A stretch of 20,556 bases of DNA from Bolinopsis microptera (lineage: Eukaryota > Ctenophora > Tentaculata > Lobata > Bolinopsidae). The notes beneath the pieces are model-generated. The model had not been told where the DNA came from. It was given only the letters and a program-made list of their open reading frames with translations, and searched no databases. A program made the translations under genes and the position numbers. Each line of letters starts with the position of its first letter. The first letter of the stretch is position 1. The DNA lies in the NCBI RefSeq assembly GCF_026151205.1, contig NW_026971904.1, positions 1 through 20,556 of the forward strand, read 5' to 3'. This document shows positions 11,161 through 18,860 of this stretch, in pieces.

Positions 11161-11460
11161 GTGGGGCGGTTTTTTTTAAATCCCAATCATTAAAGATTTT
11201 TTAATAGATCCATTAATTATTAAAAATTTTACTTTAAACCCCAAACCTGTCAAAAACTCCCATAAATCTTTGTTTGGTTTATAAATTTTGCTCGGGTTAT
11301 ATTTTTTCAAAGTTGGGGGGGCGGTTTTTTACCCCTACATTAAAGAATTTTTATAATAGATCCATTAAATTTTCAATTTTTACTTTACCTCAATCTGTCA
11401 TAAATCCCTAATCTTTTGTTTTTAATTTGCTCGGTTAAAATTTTTTTAAACATTTTACGA
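11161..11460. repeat. 155-bp tandem duplication
   Basis: Two copies lie head to tail, at about 11161-11314 and 11315-11460. Both run in the same order: GGGGCGGTTTTTT, CATTAAAGA, TAATAGATCCATTAA, TTTTACTTTA, CTGTCA, ATAAATC, TTTTGTTT, TTGCTCGG and a T-rich end. Anchors GCGGT (11166 and 11321) give an offset of 155. The second copy is a few bases shorter. TTGCTCGG, which ends each copy, also occurs in the large inverted repeat at 15112 and, inverted, at 16296. Confidence 0.85.
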
Positions 11461-13168
11461 AACATGGGTTCCCTAACGGATGGGAAAATTTAATTTTTTC
11501 TCCGATGAAATTTTTAACCCTTCATTATACCAAAAAAGAAAACTATATTCCCACTTCCTGCCGATAAATAATTTGTCGTCCCCCCCTACTAACACCTAAC
11601 TAAGGGGGGTGTGTTTGCAAGGAATTTTTTGTAGCAGAATTTGTAAGCAATTTTGCGAGAAAAAAACGGGCGGAAATTTATGTTTTAACTGATTAATCAA
11701 ATTAAAAAACTTTTTCATAATGTTTGGGCGTGGAGCTTTTTTTAGCGGTCCCCATCGTCTAGTAACGAGGTAAATAATAAATTTTTCTGCAAGACAAATA
11801 ATCCTTGGTAAATCTAGAGTGGGAAACGTTCGATTATAGAAAATCCCTCAATATTTACCCAAATTGGGACTCAACGAACTAAACCCCTTAAATATTGAAA
11901 GTTAATAAATTTTAAAAAAATTTATGAAACATTTGCCCTGGAATGGAATTTATAATAAAATAATACAAATTGGTCCTTAGCCAGTTTAAAAAAAAATAAA
12001 CCACCTGTAAAAAATTGCGAGGTTACTCAGAAAAGGGGGAACCAGAGTTTTTCTATACTTTTTCCACAGAAAATGCAATGGAAAAACGGACCAACTAATG
12101 GAAAACTTCACGTCGCCCGTAAAATCGGACAATAAAAAACAATCCCCAAAAACGAAAAATTAAAATTAATATGGAAAAGCCCCTCCTGAAAAAAAAAGTA
12201 TATTTGCGTAAATAACAGCACTTAGCCATAAACCAGCAACCTTCCGCAAAATTTCCCCCAAAAAATAAAGAAAACCAAACCGGAACGCAGCCGCTGGGGT
12301 AAATTTTTATTTACCCCCCCCTGCAAAGAAATTACCAAAAAAATGGTGGGGAGGTAAACCGTGGCCCGGGAGAAAAATTTTAAAAAAAAATTAAACAGGG
12401 GAAAAATTAGTTCAATTAACCAAACCCTGGGGAAAAAAAATTTGGGGAAATTTCCCCCCCCCGTGGACCAGACCCATGGTACTGGATTGTGGAAATGGGT
12501 TTTGGTGACGTTGAATAGTTTTTGCCCCTGAAAATTGGCTGGTTTAGTAGGTTCACGTGGTGGGGATGAATACGGTAAAATTGTGTTTGGTCCCCCCCTG
12601 GGAGGTCAAACTGCCACCAGATAGCAAATGGGGTTTTTAAAAATAGAAAAACAGATAAGGGGTTTTTTGCGTGTATTTTAATGGAACGCTATGTATGGGA
12701 AAATATCCGGGAATATTTTGGAAATATCTCAGGAATTCAGCAAGAATTTTTTAAAAGTAAATAAATTAATCCTAACCAAATTCCCGTCAAACCCCCAAAA
12801 ATTCTAAATTCCCCCTAACGAAAAAAACCAATCCTTGCCCGCTTACTGAACGAGTCAAAATGGGAAGGGTTTCCATCCATGATTGTTTTTCTCATTCTTT
12901 CACTATTTTTTCACCCACCAAAATTTTCAAAATTTTTTTAAAGTGGAATAAATTTCCCCCAAAAAATGAAAATCATGGATGCACGTTTATTAATTCCCTG
13001 TTTTTTTTTTTACCACCAAGTCACGTGAACCACCCACAAAAAATAGCCAATATAATAATCCCCCGTGGACTGAAAAAAAAATAAACAGCTCCTGAGGGTT
13101 TTCTTATCTTGTGCTCTAATTTGGGGTTTTTTACTGGAAAATCAGGTTATAAACACTCCCCTGTTATA
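11461..13168. other. No supportable gene
   Basis: AT-rich sequence with moderate homopolymer noise. A perfect 11-bp inverted repeat, CATCCATGATT at 12874-12884 and its complement at 12971-12981, brackets about 86 bases inside a 74-codon plus-strand open frame (12860-13084). Short imperfect repetition of GGAAATATCT-like words occurs at about 12695-12740. I recognise no protein family. Confidence 0.5.
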
Positions 13169-13407
13169 ACAGTAAAAACCCCCCGAATTTAACCCGGGGG
13201 GAGTTTGGGGCCCAAGGAAAAAATCCGCGGTAAAATCAGGGTTTTGCGGGGTTAATCCGGGGGTTTTTTGTTACTGTTAAGAGTGTTTTTTAGTTTTACA
13301 TTGTGCATGTTTAAGGCCCTATTTGGGGGAAGGGAAAATGGCCCGCGGTAAATTCGGGGGTTTGGGGGTAAAATCGGGTGGCGCGGTAAAATCAGGGTTT
13401 TTACTGT
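13169..13407. repeat. Inverted-repeat (MITE-like) element, ACAGTAAAAACCC ends
   Basis: The left end at 13169-13196 starts ACAGTAAAAACCC and continues CCCGAATTTAACCCG. The right end at 13381-13407 reads GCGCGGTAAAATCAGGG, then TTTTTACTGT. The outer 13 bases are perfect inverted repeats and the next 14 match with few differences. Internal copies of the same arm, in right-end orientation, lie at 13226-13278 and 13344-13377, giving a nested structure. The family matches the element at 1473-1557. No coding capacity is present and no target-site duplication is evident. It may be a non-autonomous DNA transposon or a foldback repeat; I favour the former weakly. Confidence 0.65.
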
Positions 13408-13504
13408 AAAAATTTTAATTTTCCCAATTTTATCATAAACAGAGAGCAAAAAAACTCCCAGATTTTTTACTGTAACGTGTTTACGCTAATCATTAGTTTT
13501 TACC

Positions 13505-13680
13505 CACCCGAAAGAGAGAGAGTGGCCCAGTTGGATCAGCGTTTATTTTGGGTATCTTTATCCAAATTTGGAATTATACACCCCAAATCCCCTGCGCTTT
13601 ACCCCATGAAAGATGAGTCTGTCCCCTACAACTCCCCCTGCGACTATGTTATGTTAGTAAATACCCGTTAAAATTTGGAA
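13505..13680 (+). repeat. Possible tRNA-derived SINE remnant
   Basis: TGGCCCAGTTGG at 13523-13534 fits the RNA polymerase III A-box consensus (TGGCNNAGTNGG) exactly and is followed by ATCAGCG, as in many tRNA heads. A weak B-box-like CAAATCC sits at 13584-13590. That is farther than the usual tRNA spacing, and only about 7 of 11 positions fit. No acceptor-stem pairing is visible, so it is not an intact tRNA gene. The downstream sequence to about 13680 is clean and ends in TTAGTAAATACC, like the A-rich tails of invertebrate tRNA-derived SINEs. A chance A-box match is a real alternative. Confidence 0.3.
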
Positions 13681-14452
13681 AAAGTCCCTCTGCCTTTTTA
13701 GAGGGGTATAGTGGGTTTTATTTTATAGGGAAAACCCAGGGTGGGGGGCCCCGAAGTAAAGGGTTTAATAAACATCACCCAAACATTAAGTGGCAGGGGT
13801 AATAAAAAACATGGTCAAACCAAGGTTTCCACGGGTTCCCCCTCGTTTTTCTTAAAATCCACCGGAGTTTTTTAAAAAAAGACCACAATTAAATCCCAAA
13901 AACAACTGGGTTCTCCCTGGAGGTTAAAAACGCAATAAGGCAATCGGACTTATTATATTTTAAACCCCCGGATATTTTATATTCCCCCCTAATGCAATGC
14001 CCGAGGTTTTTCGATCCCTAGGAATGATTTTAAACTATTTAACGAAATTTTTTGTTCCACCATGACCTTTTTTTATAAAAGGATTAACCTTAAAGTTTAA
14101 CCTTTGTCCCCCCCAAGTCCCCTACAAAAAGCCATAATAAAAGAAAACAAAGCCCTGAATCCCCCCTCTGTAAAAAAGAAAATTTTAGTCCCTCAAACAA
14201 AGTCACCCAAAAATATCCGTTATCGATAATTCCAAAGAATTTACCCGGCAAAAAATCTAATAATACGCCTGTATTTTTCCAGGTTGAAAAATATTTTTCT
14301 AAGGTTTGCAGTTTTGCCCGCTGTAAACACTACCGTGGAACCCTCAATTAACAAAGAATTTAAGAATTAATTGCTCCAAATGTGTTTATGTCCCATTACC
14401 TCACCCAACAGGCCTTTAAACAAGGTCACGGGTTTTAATTTTATATTCCAAA
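13681..14452. other. No supportable gene
   Basis: AT-rich, moderately clean sequence. No open frame of 60 codons or more and no repeat or RNA gene was seen. Confidence 0.5.
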
Positions 14453-14511
14453 ATGGTTGAAAATGTTTTGAAAATAATTGGAAATGTTTTTAAATGTTTT
14501 GAAAATGCTTG
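14453..14511. repeat. 11-bp short tandem repeat, ATGTTTTGAAA
   Basis: Units ATGGTTGAAA, ATGTTTTGAAA, ATAATTGGAA, ATGTTTTTAA, ATGTTTTGAAA and a partial ATGCTTG follow one another from 14453 to 14511. That is five and a half copies of a 10-11 base unit with modest divergence. Confidence 0.85.
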
Positions 14512-14974
14512 TAGGAGCTGGGGAAAAATTCTTTCCCAAAAAAAATTTAGCGTGTTAATCCAAATGCCATGCCCAAGGATCAGCCAAACAGGGTGGGGTG
14601 CAGTGTAGTTGAACCAACGGCCCCATCCAACCTTAAAACTTTCGTCCCCTGAAAGTAAAGGGGGGGGTTTTAAAGCTGTTTATTATAAATGAAATTCCAA
14701 CTAACCCCTGTGCCTTTTGTCAACCACTGCCGGCCCGCGATTGTTTCACAAGTAGGAAGGCCGGGGCCCCCCCGCGCTACCTGCAAGCGCCCAAAGGCTC
14801 CTGGTTACGGTTTTTGGAGCAATATAATGACATTAAAAGTTTTTTTATATCCCCACAACCCTGGCCCCCAACAAAACAAACCCCCCAGCAAAAAATGTAC
14901 CCCGAAAGGGCCGTAAGCAGAACTACCAGTCCCAAGGCAGACTATTCCCATTTATAAACTTTAAAAAAAAGGTT
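14512..14974. other. No supportable gene upstream of the large inverted repeat
   Basis: A 75-codon plus-strand frame at 14689-14916 has no recognised domain. Its GC content is somewhat higher than that of its neighbours. No repeat unit is shared with the adjacent inverted repeat. Confidence 0.45.
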
Positions 14975-15643
14975 TTCTGCAGGATGGCAGGATGGCTTTT
15001 ACTAATTCGCCTCCGCCCAAAAAAAATTTTTCCAAAGTGGAACTTATTGAGCTATTTATAAACCCTTTTCCCACTAAAACTAGGGGGTTGGGACTATAAA
15101 AACAAAAACTCTTGCTCGGATTTTAAAATTGTTTTGGGACCACTGTTTTCCTAGAAGACCTGTAAAAAAATTTTCCCACAATACCAAAAATTTTGTCATA
15201 ACCTTTTTTGGAAAAAATCAGTGAAGTTTTCCGCCCTAGGTTTGCCAAAAATTAATGGTGCGGGGGCTTTTTGGAAACAAAAGTAGCTTAAAAAAATGTG
15301 GTAAAAAGGTGTCGCGTAAATTTGAAACCCAAATTCCCTTGATTTTTATATCGTATATTTCGGATTTTTCTTCGGTTCCCTTGAATGAAAGATTTCATTC
15401 TGAAAAATTGGCGACAAACCTTCCCCCCAAAAGGGCCTTTCAAAAAACTGTTAGCCTTGGACCCCCGAAAAAAATTTGGTTGGATATCGAAAATTGATTT
15501 TTAAATGTATCCAAAAAGGAGCAAAAATACGCTGCTTTTTTCCCGCGTAAAAAATAATTTCTGAATAGTGGGTGGTTGGAAAAAAGCTTTTTAAAACTTT
15601 TTTTGGACACTATTTTTCCTTGTAAGTCTATGAGAGGGGTTTT

Positions 15644-15780
15644 GTGCGCCATCGACAGTGGGGCCGCGCGTTTCCGAAACCCGTAGGAGGGTTTTTTTTT
15701 AGCGCCTAAATTTTTCGGCCCGCACAATTTTCTTTCAATCAAATTTGAATATTAAAATATCCTTCCGACCTCCGATTGCA
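15644..15780 (+). repeat. Module A, central forward copy
   Basis: This ~137-bp block starts GTGCGCCATCGA and ends CCGACCTCCGATTGC. Its inverted counterpart at 16361-16498 begins GCAATTGGAGGTCGGG and ends TGGCGCAC. The two agree in the same order through TTTTTTTTTTAGCGC, CGGCC, GCACAATTTTCTT and CCGACCTCC. It occupies the hinge between the two B arms, where a simple palindrome would have only a unique spacer. Confidence 0.8.
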
Positions 15781-16360
15781 AAAAAAAATTGTAAGCTTAA
15801 CTCCCTAGGGCTTACCCAAGAAAGGTGTCCCCGAAAAGTTTTAAAAGCATATTCCAAACCATCCAGACATTATGTTACAGCTAAAAAAGAAGGCGTTTTT
15901 TTGGGCCCCCTTTTGATCACTATATCCAAAACTCCCGATAAACCCCCCAAAATTTTTTCGGACAAGGTTGTAAAAAAGCCCTATTGGAAGGTCGTCGGCC
16001 AATTTCCCGAATGATTTTCATTCAAGGAACTGAAGAATATAAACCAAAAAAAATCCCAAAATAAAACGACAAAAATCAACGAAAAATTTGTTGTCCCAAA
16101 ATTTTTGGTCAAATTAAAGCGAAATTTTTAAACAGCTAATTTTCTCCAAAAAACCGCGCCAACCATCAAATAGGCCCACCTAGGGCGGAAACTTTAAATG
16201 ATCTTTCCAAAAAAGGTATGAAAAAAAATTTGGTAATTGTGGATTATTCACACAGTCTATAGAAAAACAATGGTACAAAAAAAATTTTTTAAAATCCGAG
16301 CAAGTTTAATTTTTTATGGTGCAACCTCCTACTATTGAGTAAGTTTAACCCCATTTTAGT

Positions 16361-16498
16361 GCAATTGGAGGTCGGGAAAGGATACTCCCCAAAATCTTAT
16401 TTTGTTTGGAAGAAAATTGTGCTGGCCGAAATTAGCGCTAAAAAAAAACCAATCCCTACAGTCGGCCACGCGCCGCGGGCCTCACTTCGATGGCGCAC
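16361..16498 (-). repeat. Module A, inverted copy at the right end
   Basis: Read on the minus strand this runs GTGCGCCATCGA, GGCCCGCGGCGCG, CTGTAGGGATTGG, T10AGCGC, TAATTTCGGCC, GCACAATTTTC and CCGACCTCCAATTGC. It is the cleanest copy of the module. TACAGT at 16457-16462 and ACTGTA at 16497-16502 are perfect inverted hexamers around its GC-rich head. B in the same orientation follows it directly, as B follows the degraded A on the plus strand. Confidence 0.75.
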
Positions 16499-16513
16499 TG
16501 TAACTAACCTATT

Positions 16514-16531
16514 AAACCCAAACCCAAACCC
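16514..16531. repeat. Three AAACCC hexamers
   Basis: AAACCC occurs three times without interruption and is followed by CCTAAAC. This resembles telomere-type repeats in composition but is far too short to be telomeric. Confidence 0.6.
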
Positions 16532-17300
16532 CTAAACGAGCCCTAAAACAATCGAATTCATGTTTTTTACTAATAGCCTGTCACGGGGTATTTAATTTGA
16601 TTTCAAAGAAAGTCAATCCCTTCCATCTCCGCCGATCTTGCATACGGGTTGCGAGAAAAATGGGGCGGGGCGGCGGCCCCAGTTAGTGCATAGCGCTTTC
16701 AAGTCACGGACCAAAAAACGGTTTTTTTTTGCCCATAACTCCCAGGGAAGGCAAATTTTTAAACCCTACGTCATGGGAGATTAATCCGGGAAAAATCCAG
16801 CGGGCCAAAAATTACAAACCGCCGAACCGGGTTTAGATCAATTTCATAACCCCAAGGGGGCTTTTTTCACAAGGAAATTTTATTAATGAATTAAAATTTG
16901 GGCCCAGCGATTTAGGTTGTAAAAACACGCGGGGAAACCCACCAAATGGCCGCTTCACTATGTGGGTCTGTAGCGTCCTGTAAGCGTCCCCGTAGCCGTG
17001 GGCCTGTTTGGGGTCTACGACGCTTTTAGGGGGAGGCCGCGCCCCTGTTCGTTTCGGCGGGCGGGGTTCATACAACGTATGAAAAAAACGATTTAGTAGG
17101 GGGGGGGCCCTGCAGATGGGAGACTGGGCCAAGATTCAAAGGGACTGAAAATTTCCATATTAGCCCGTGCGACCAAAACCCTTTCAAATTCCCGACGGCT
17201 GGGCCCTCTTTTATGCATTGCGGCGCTACCTGTAAACTAGACTACTGATTGTAGGGGAAGGACCGAAATTGGTTGAACGATGTCAAACCCATCGAGGGAA
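16532..17300. other. Relatively GC-rich, clean stretch without a supportable gene
   Basis: This part has few long homopolymers and visibly higher GC than the rest of the window, for example at 16640-16680 and 16960-17070. A 99-codon minus-strand open frame (16833-17132) has no recognised domain. Three imperfect 11-bp words, TGTAGCGTCC-like, occur at 16969-17000. It could contain an exon fragment or a promoter CpG island, but I see no splice-consistent coding signal. Confidence 0.45.
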
Positions 17301-17304
17301 ACGT

Positions 17305-17325
17305 TTGCTCTGCGAAGCAGAGCAA
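17305..17325. repeat. GCGAAGC-capped perfect hairpin
   Basis: TTGCTCTGC at 17305-17313 pairs perfectly with GCAGAGCAA at 17317-17325 around the three-base loop GAA. The loop-closing heptamer GCGAAGC is the known, unusually stable DNA mini-hairpin. Nine uninterrupted base pairs make formation in single-stranded DNA or RNA plausible. There is no T-run after it, so it is not an obvious terminator. Confidence 0.75.
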
Positions 17326-17326
17326 C

Positions 17327-17406
17327 GATCGAAGCAAGAATGGGTAGTTTCGCGCGAAGAATGCTAGTTTTGTAGTTTCGAAGCGAAGCAAGAATGCTAG
17401 TTCGCG
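17327..17406. repeat. Imperfect short-repeat cluster, GAAGCAAGAATG / TAGTTTCG
   Basis: AAGAATG followed by a TAGTT-type word occurs three times, with GAATG at 17338, 17359 and 17392, and TAGTTT or TAGTTC occurs four times. CGAAGC words separate them. Translated on the minus strand it yields repeated Ser-Ile-Leu peptides within a 70-codon open frame (17237-17449), most simply a consequence of the DNA repeat. A related, homopolymer-damaged block lies at about 18178-18225. Confidence 0.65.
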
Positions 17407-17413
17407 TGGCCCG

Positions 17414-17430
17414 CCGTCGCGAAGCGGCGG
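17414..17430. repeat. Second GCGAAGC-capped hairpin
   Basis: CCGTCGC at 17414-17420 pairs with GCGGCGG at 17424-17430 around GAA. The stem has seven pairs, one of them G-T. It uses the same GCGAAGC cap as the hairpin at 17305-17325, about 105 bases away. Confidence 0.65.
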
Positions 17431-17449
17431 AAGTCCTCCCAAAAACCAC

Positions 17450-17983
17450 AAACTGAAATGCCCACAGATTATTTTAAAGTCCCCGACACCATGATCGAAG
17501 AGAACTGCCAAGTCCTCAAAAAAATCTCGACAGACGTTTCATGTCAGTTTTCAAGTTTCACGTTTTTAATGGGCCGCGCTCAGCCTGTCATTTTTCCCGC
17601 CAAATCTTTAATGTTAAATGCACAATAAAAGCCTGGGTCCTCAGGTAAAAATTTCAAAGTTTTTGAGTTGAATTTGGGAAATTTTTCAAAGTCCCACGAT
17701 CGATAGTATTTTTTATTATCATAAAAATAACCAAATCGATGACAAATGTAAGTTTTTCAAAGTCTTAATCTGTTCAGTTCGTCCGTAAAAGATGTTTGGG
17801 CAACTTCAAAATTCCAGTTTTCCCAACTCAAACCACGGGCCGCACCGCACCGGACTCGGTCATGTAAACCCGGGCCTCTGCAATGCCCGGGTACGATTGC
17901 CAAAAAAAAAACATCAAACATGAGTTTTTTTCGTCTTATTTATTTATAGTTTTACCTAGTCAGTGGCACATGGGTGAATTGGT
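17450..17983. other. Clean AT-rich stretch; small CCCGGG hairpin at 17868-17892
   Basis: No open frame of note. TTTCAAAGT recurs at about 17650, 17690 and 17755. ACCCGGGC at 17868-17875 pairs perfectly with GCCCGGGT at 17885-17892 across a nine-base loop. No T-run follows it. Confidence 0.5.
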
Positions 17984-18140
17984 TTTTTTGCCTTAACCAG
18001 AGGGCCCTTTTCTCTTGCCAGTAGCGGGCGGCGACCGCCGAAAGCGGCAAAAAGGAAATTTTTTCTACTTTTTGAAACAAAGGGGCGTCCCCACGGGAAA
18101 TACGCCGTTTGACAAACATGGCCCAGGGGAAAATTTGGGC
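17984..18140. repeat. Direct repeat, copy 1
   Basis: Ordered landmarks are TTTTTGCCTTAA, AGGGCC-T-run, a GGC-rich segment, GGCAAAAAGG, TTTTTTCTACTTTTTG, a GGGGCG or CCGCC block, then GTTTGACAAACATGG. The same order occurs at about 18718-18860, roughly 733 bases downstream. This copy also holds two short GC hairpins, GGCGG-CGA-CCGCC at 18027-18039 and GCCG-AAAG-CGGC at 18037-18048. The minus strand is open across it (73- and 134-codon frames). Confidence 0.65.
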
Positions 18141-18177
18141 CCCAAGCAAAAAAAGCCAAAAAATTTTGAAAAAACAA

Positions 18178-18225
18178 AAATGTAGTTTTTGCGGAAAAAA
18201 TCTAGTTTTGGGTTTTCGAGCGGCA
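18178..18225. repeat. Degraded relative of the 17327-17406 short-repeat cluster
   Basis: TGTAGTTTTTGCGG, then TCTAGTTTTGGGTTTTCGAG and CGGC mirror CTAGTTTTGTAGTTTCGAAG and CGAAGC at 17363-17389, allowing homopolymer differences. It adjoins direct-repeat copy 1. Confidence 0.4.
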
Positions 18226-18717
18226 AAAACCCCCGCGGTCCCCCTCCCCAAAAACCAAAAAATTTTCCCCCAGAAAAAAATAAAATCCCCAAACCCCAAA
18301 ATTTTTTTAACCCCCCCTAAAAAAAACTCCCCAAGGGGGGGCCCAAAAAATTCCAAGTATGTCAGTTTTAAGCCCCCCCCCTGGGCCGGCCCACCCCCCC
18401 ATTTTTTAAATTTTTTTTTAAATGCAAAACCCCCGGGGGAGGTAAGTTTTACGGGTTGGGAATTTTTTTAAAAATTTTTTAAATAATCAAAAATTTTTTA
18501 AAAATAAAAAAACCAAAAAGTACAAATTAATTTCAAAATTCCCCCTTTTTTGTAGTTTGGGCCCCAAAATTGTTTCAACCAAAAATTTATTTTTTCCCCC
18601 AAATCAACCCCGGGGGACCGCAAAATAGGTTTTATGAAGGACTTGAATGGGGTTTTGCCCCAAAACCCCATGGGGCCCCCCCCAAAAAAATTTTTTTTCC
18701 CGGGAAAAAAGGGAAAA

Positions 18718-18860
18718 GGTTTTACCTTAAAAAAAGGGCCTTTTTTTTATAAAAGGGGGGGCCAAAAAAGGCAAAAAAATTTTTTTCTACTTTTTGCAAA
18801 CCGCCCCCCCGCAGCGCGTTGGCAAACCAGGAAAAGGGGTTTTGTTTTAAAAAAAAAATA
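18718..18860. repeat. Direct repeat, copy 2
   Basis: This copy matches 17984-18140 through TTTTACCTTAA, AGGGCC followed by T's, GGCAAAAAAATT, TTTTTTCTACTTTTTG, CCGCCCC, then GTTGGCAAACCAGG. Its homopolymers are longer and the GC-rich block is partly lost. On the minus strand the peptides of both copies share a CQ...GR.F.KSRK...F pattern, but copy 2 soon meets a stop codon. Confidence 0.6.

Larger units (their letters stand above)
14975..16498. repeat. Large modular inverted repeat, A-B-A then inverted B-A
   Basis: Two modules account for this segment. On the plus strand there is a degraded A (about 14975-15076), B (about 15077-15643) and a complete A (15644-15780). Then come B inverted (15781-16360) and A inverted (16361-16498). 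Shared landmarks in order within B are AGGAGGTTG-like, CTTGCTCGGATTTTAAAA, ACCTTTTTTGGAAA, CCGCCCTAGG, TTCTTCGGTTCC, TTGAATGAAA, CCTTCC, CTTTTAAAACTTTT and GGACAC. Within A they are GTGCGCCATCGA, GGCCCGCG-like, TTTTTTTTTTAGCGC, TAATTTCGGCC, GCACAATTTTCTT and CCGACCTCC. By eye the better stretches agree at roughly 70-80 percent with many homopolymer indels. All reading frames are broken. It could be a palindromic satellite block, a foldback transposon, or terminal repeats of a decayed DNA transposon. Confidence 0.85.

Noticed and set aside
2269-13027. Recurrent CACGTG motifs across the window
   Set aside because: I count eight sites (2269, 2352, 7677, 8423, 9897, 9927, 12554 and 13022) against about five expected by chance. 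Two of them are in the minisatellite, so there is no real excess.
17158-17205. CCTTTCAAATTCCCG as a tRNA B-box
   Set aside because: No A-box at the right distance and no acceptor stem pairing.
17952-18356. 134-codon minus-strand open frame
   Set aside because: Mostly Phe, Gly and Lys from homopolymers. It overlaps two other open frames and a repeat copy. The possible conserved peptide is reported as a repeat finding instead.
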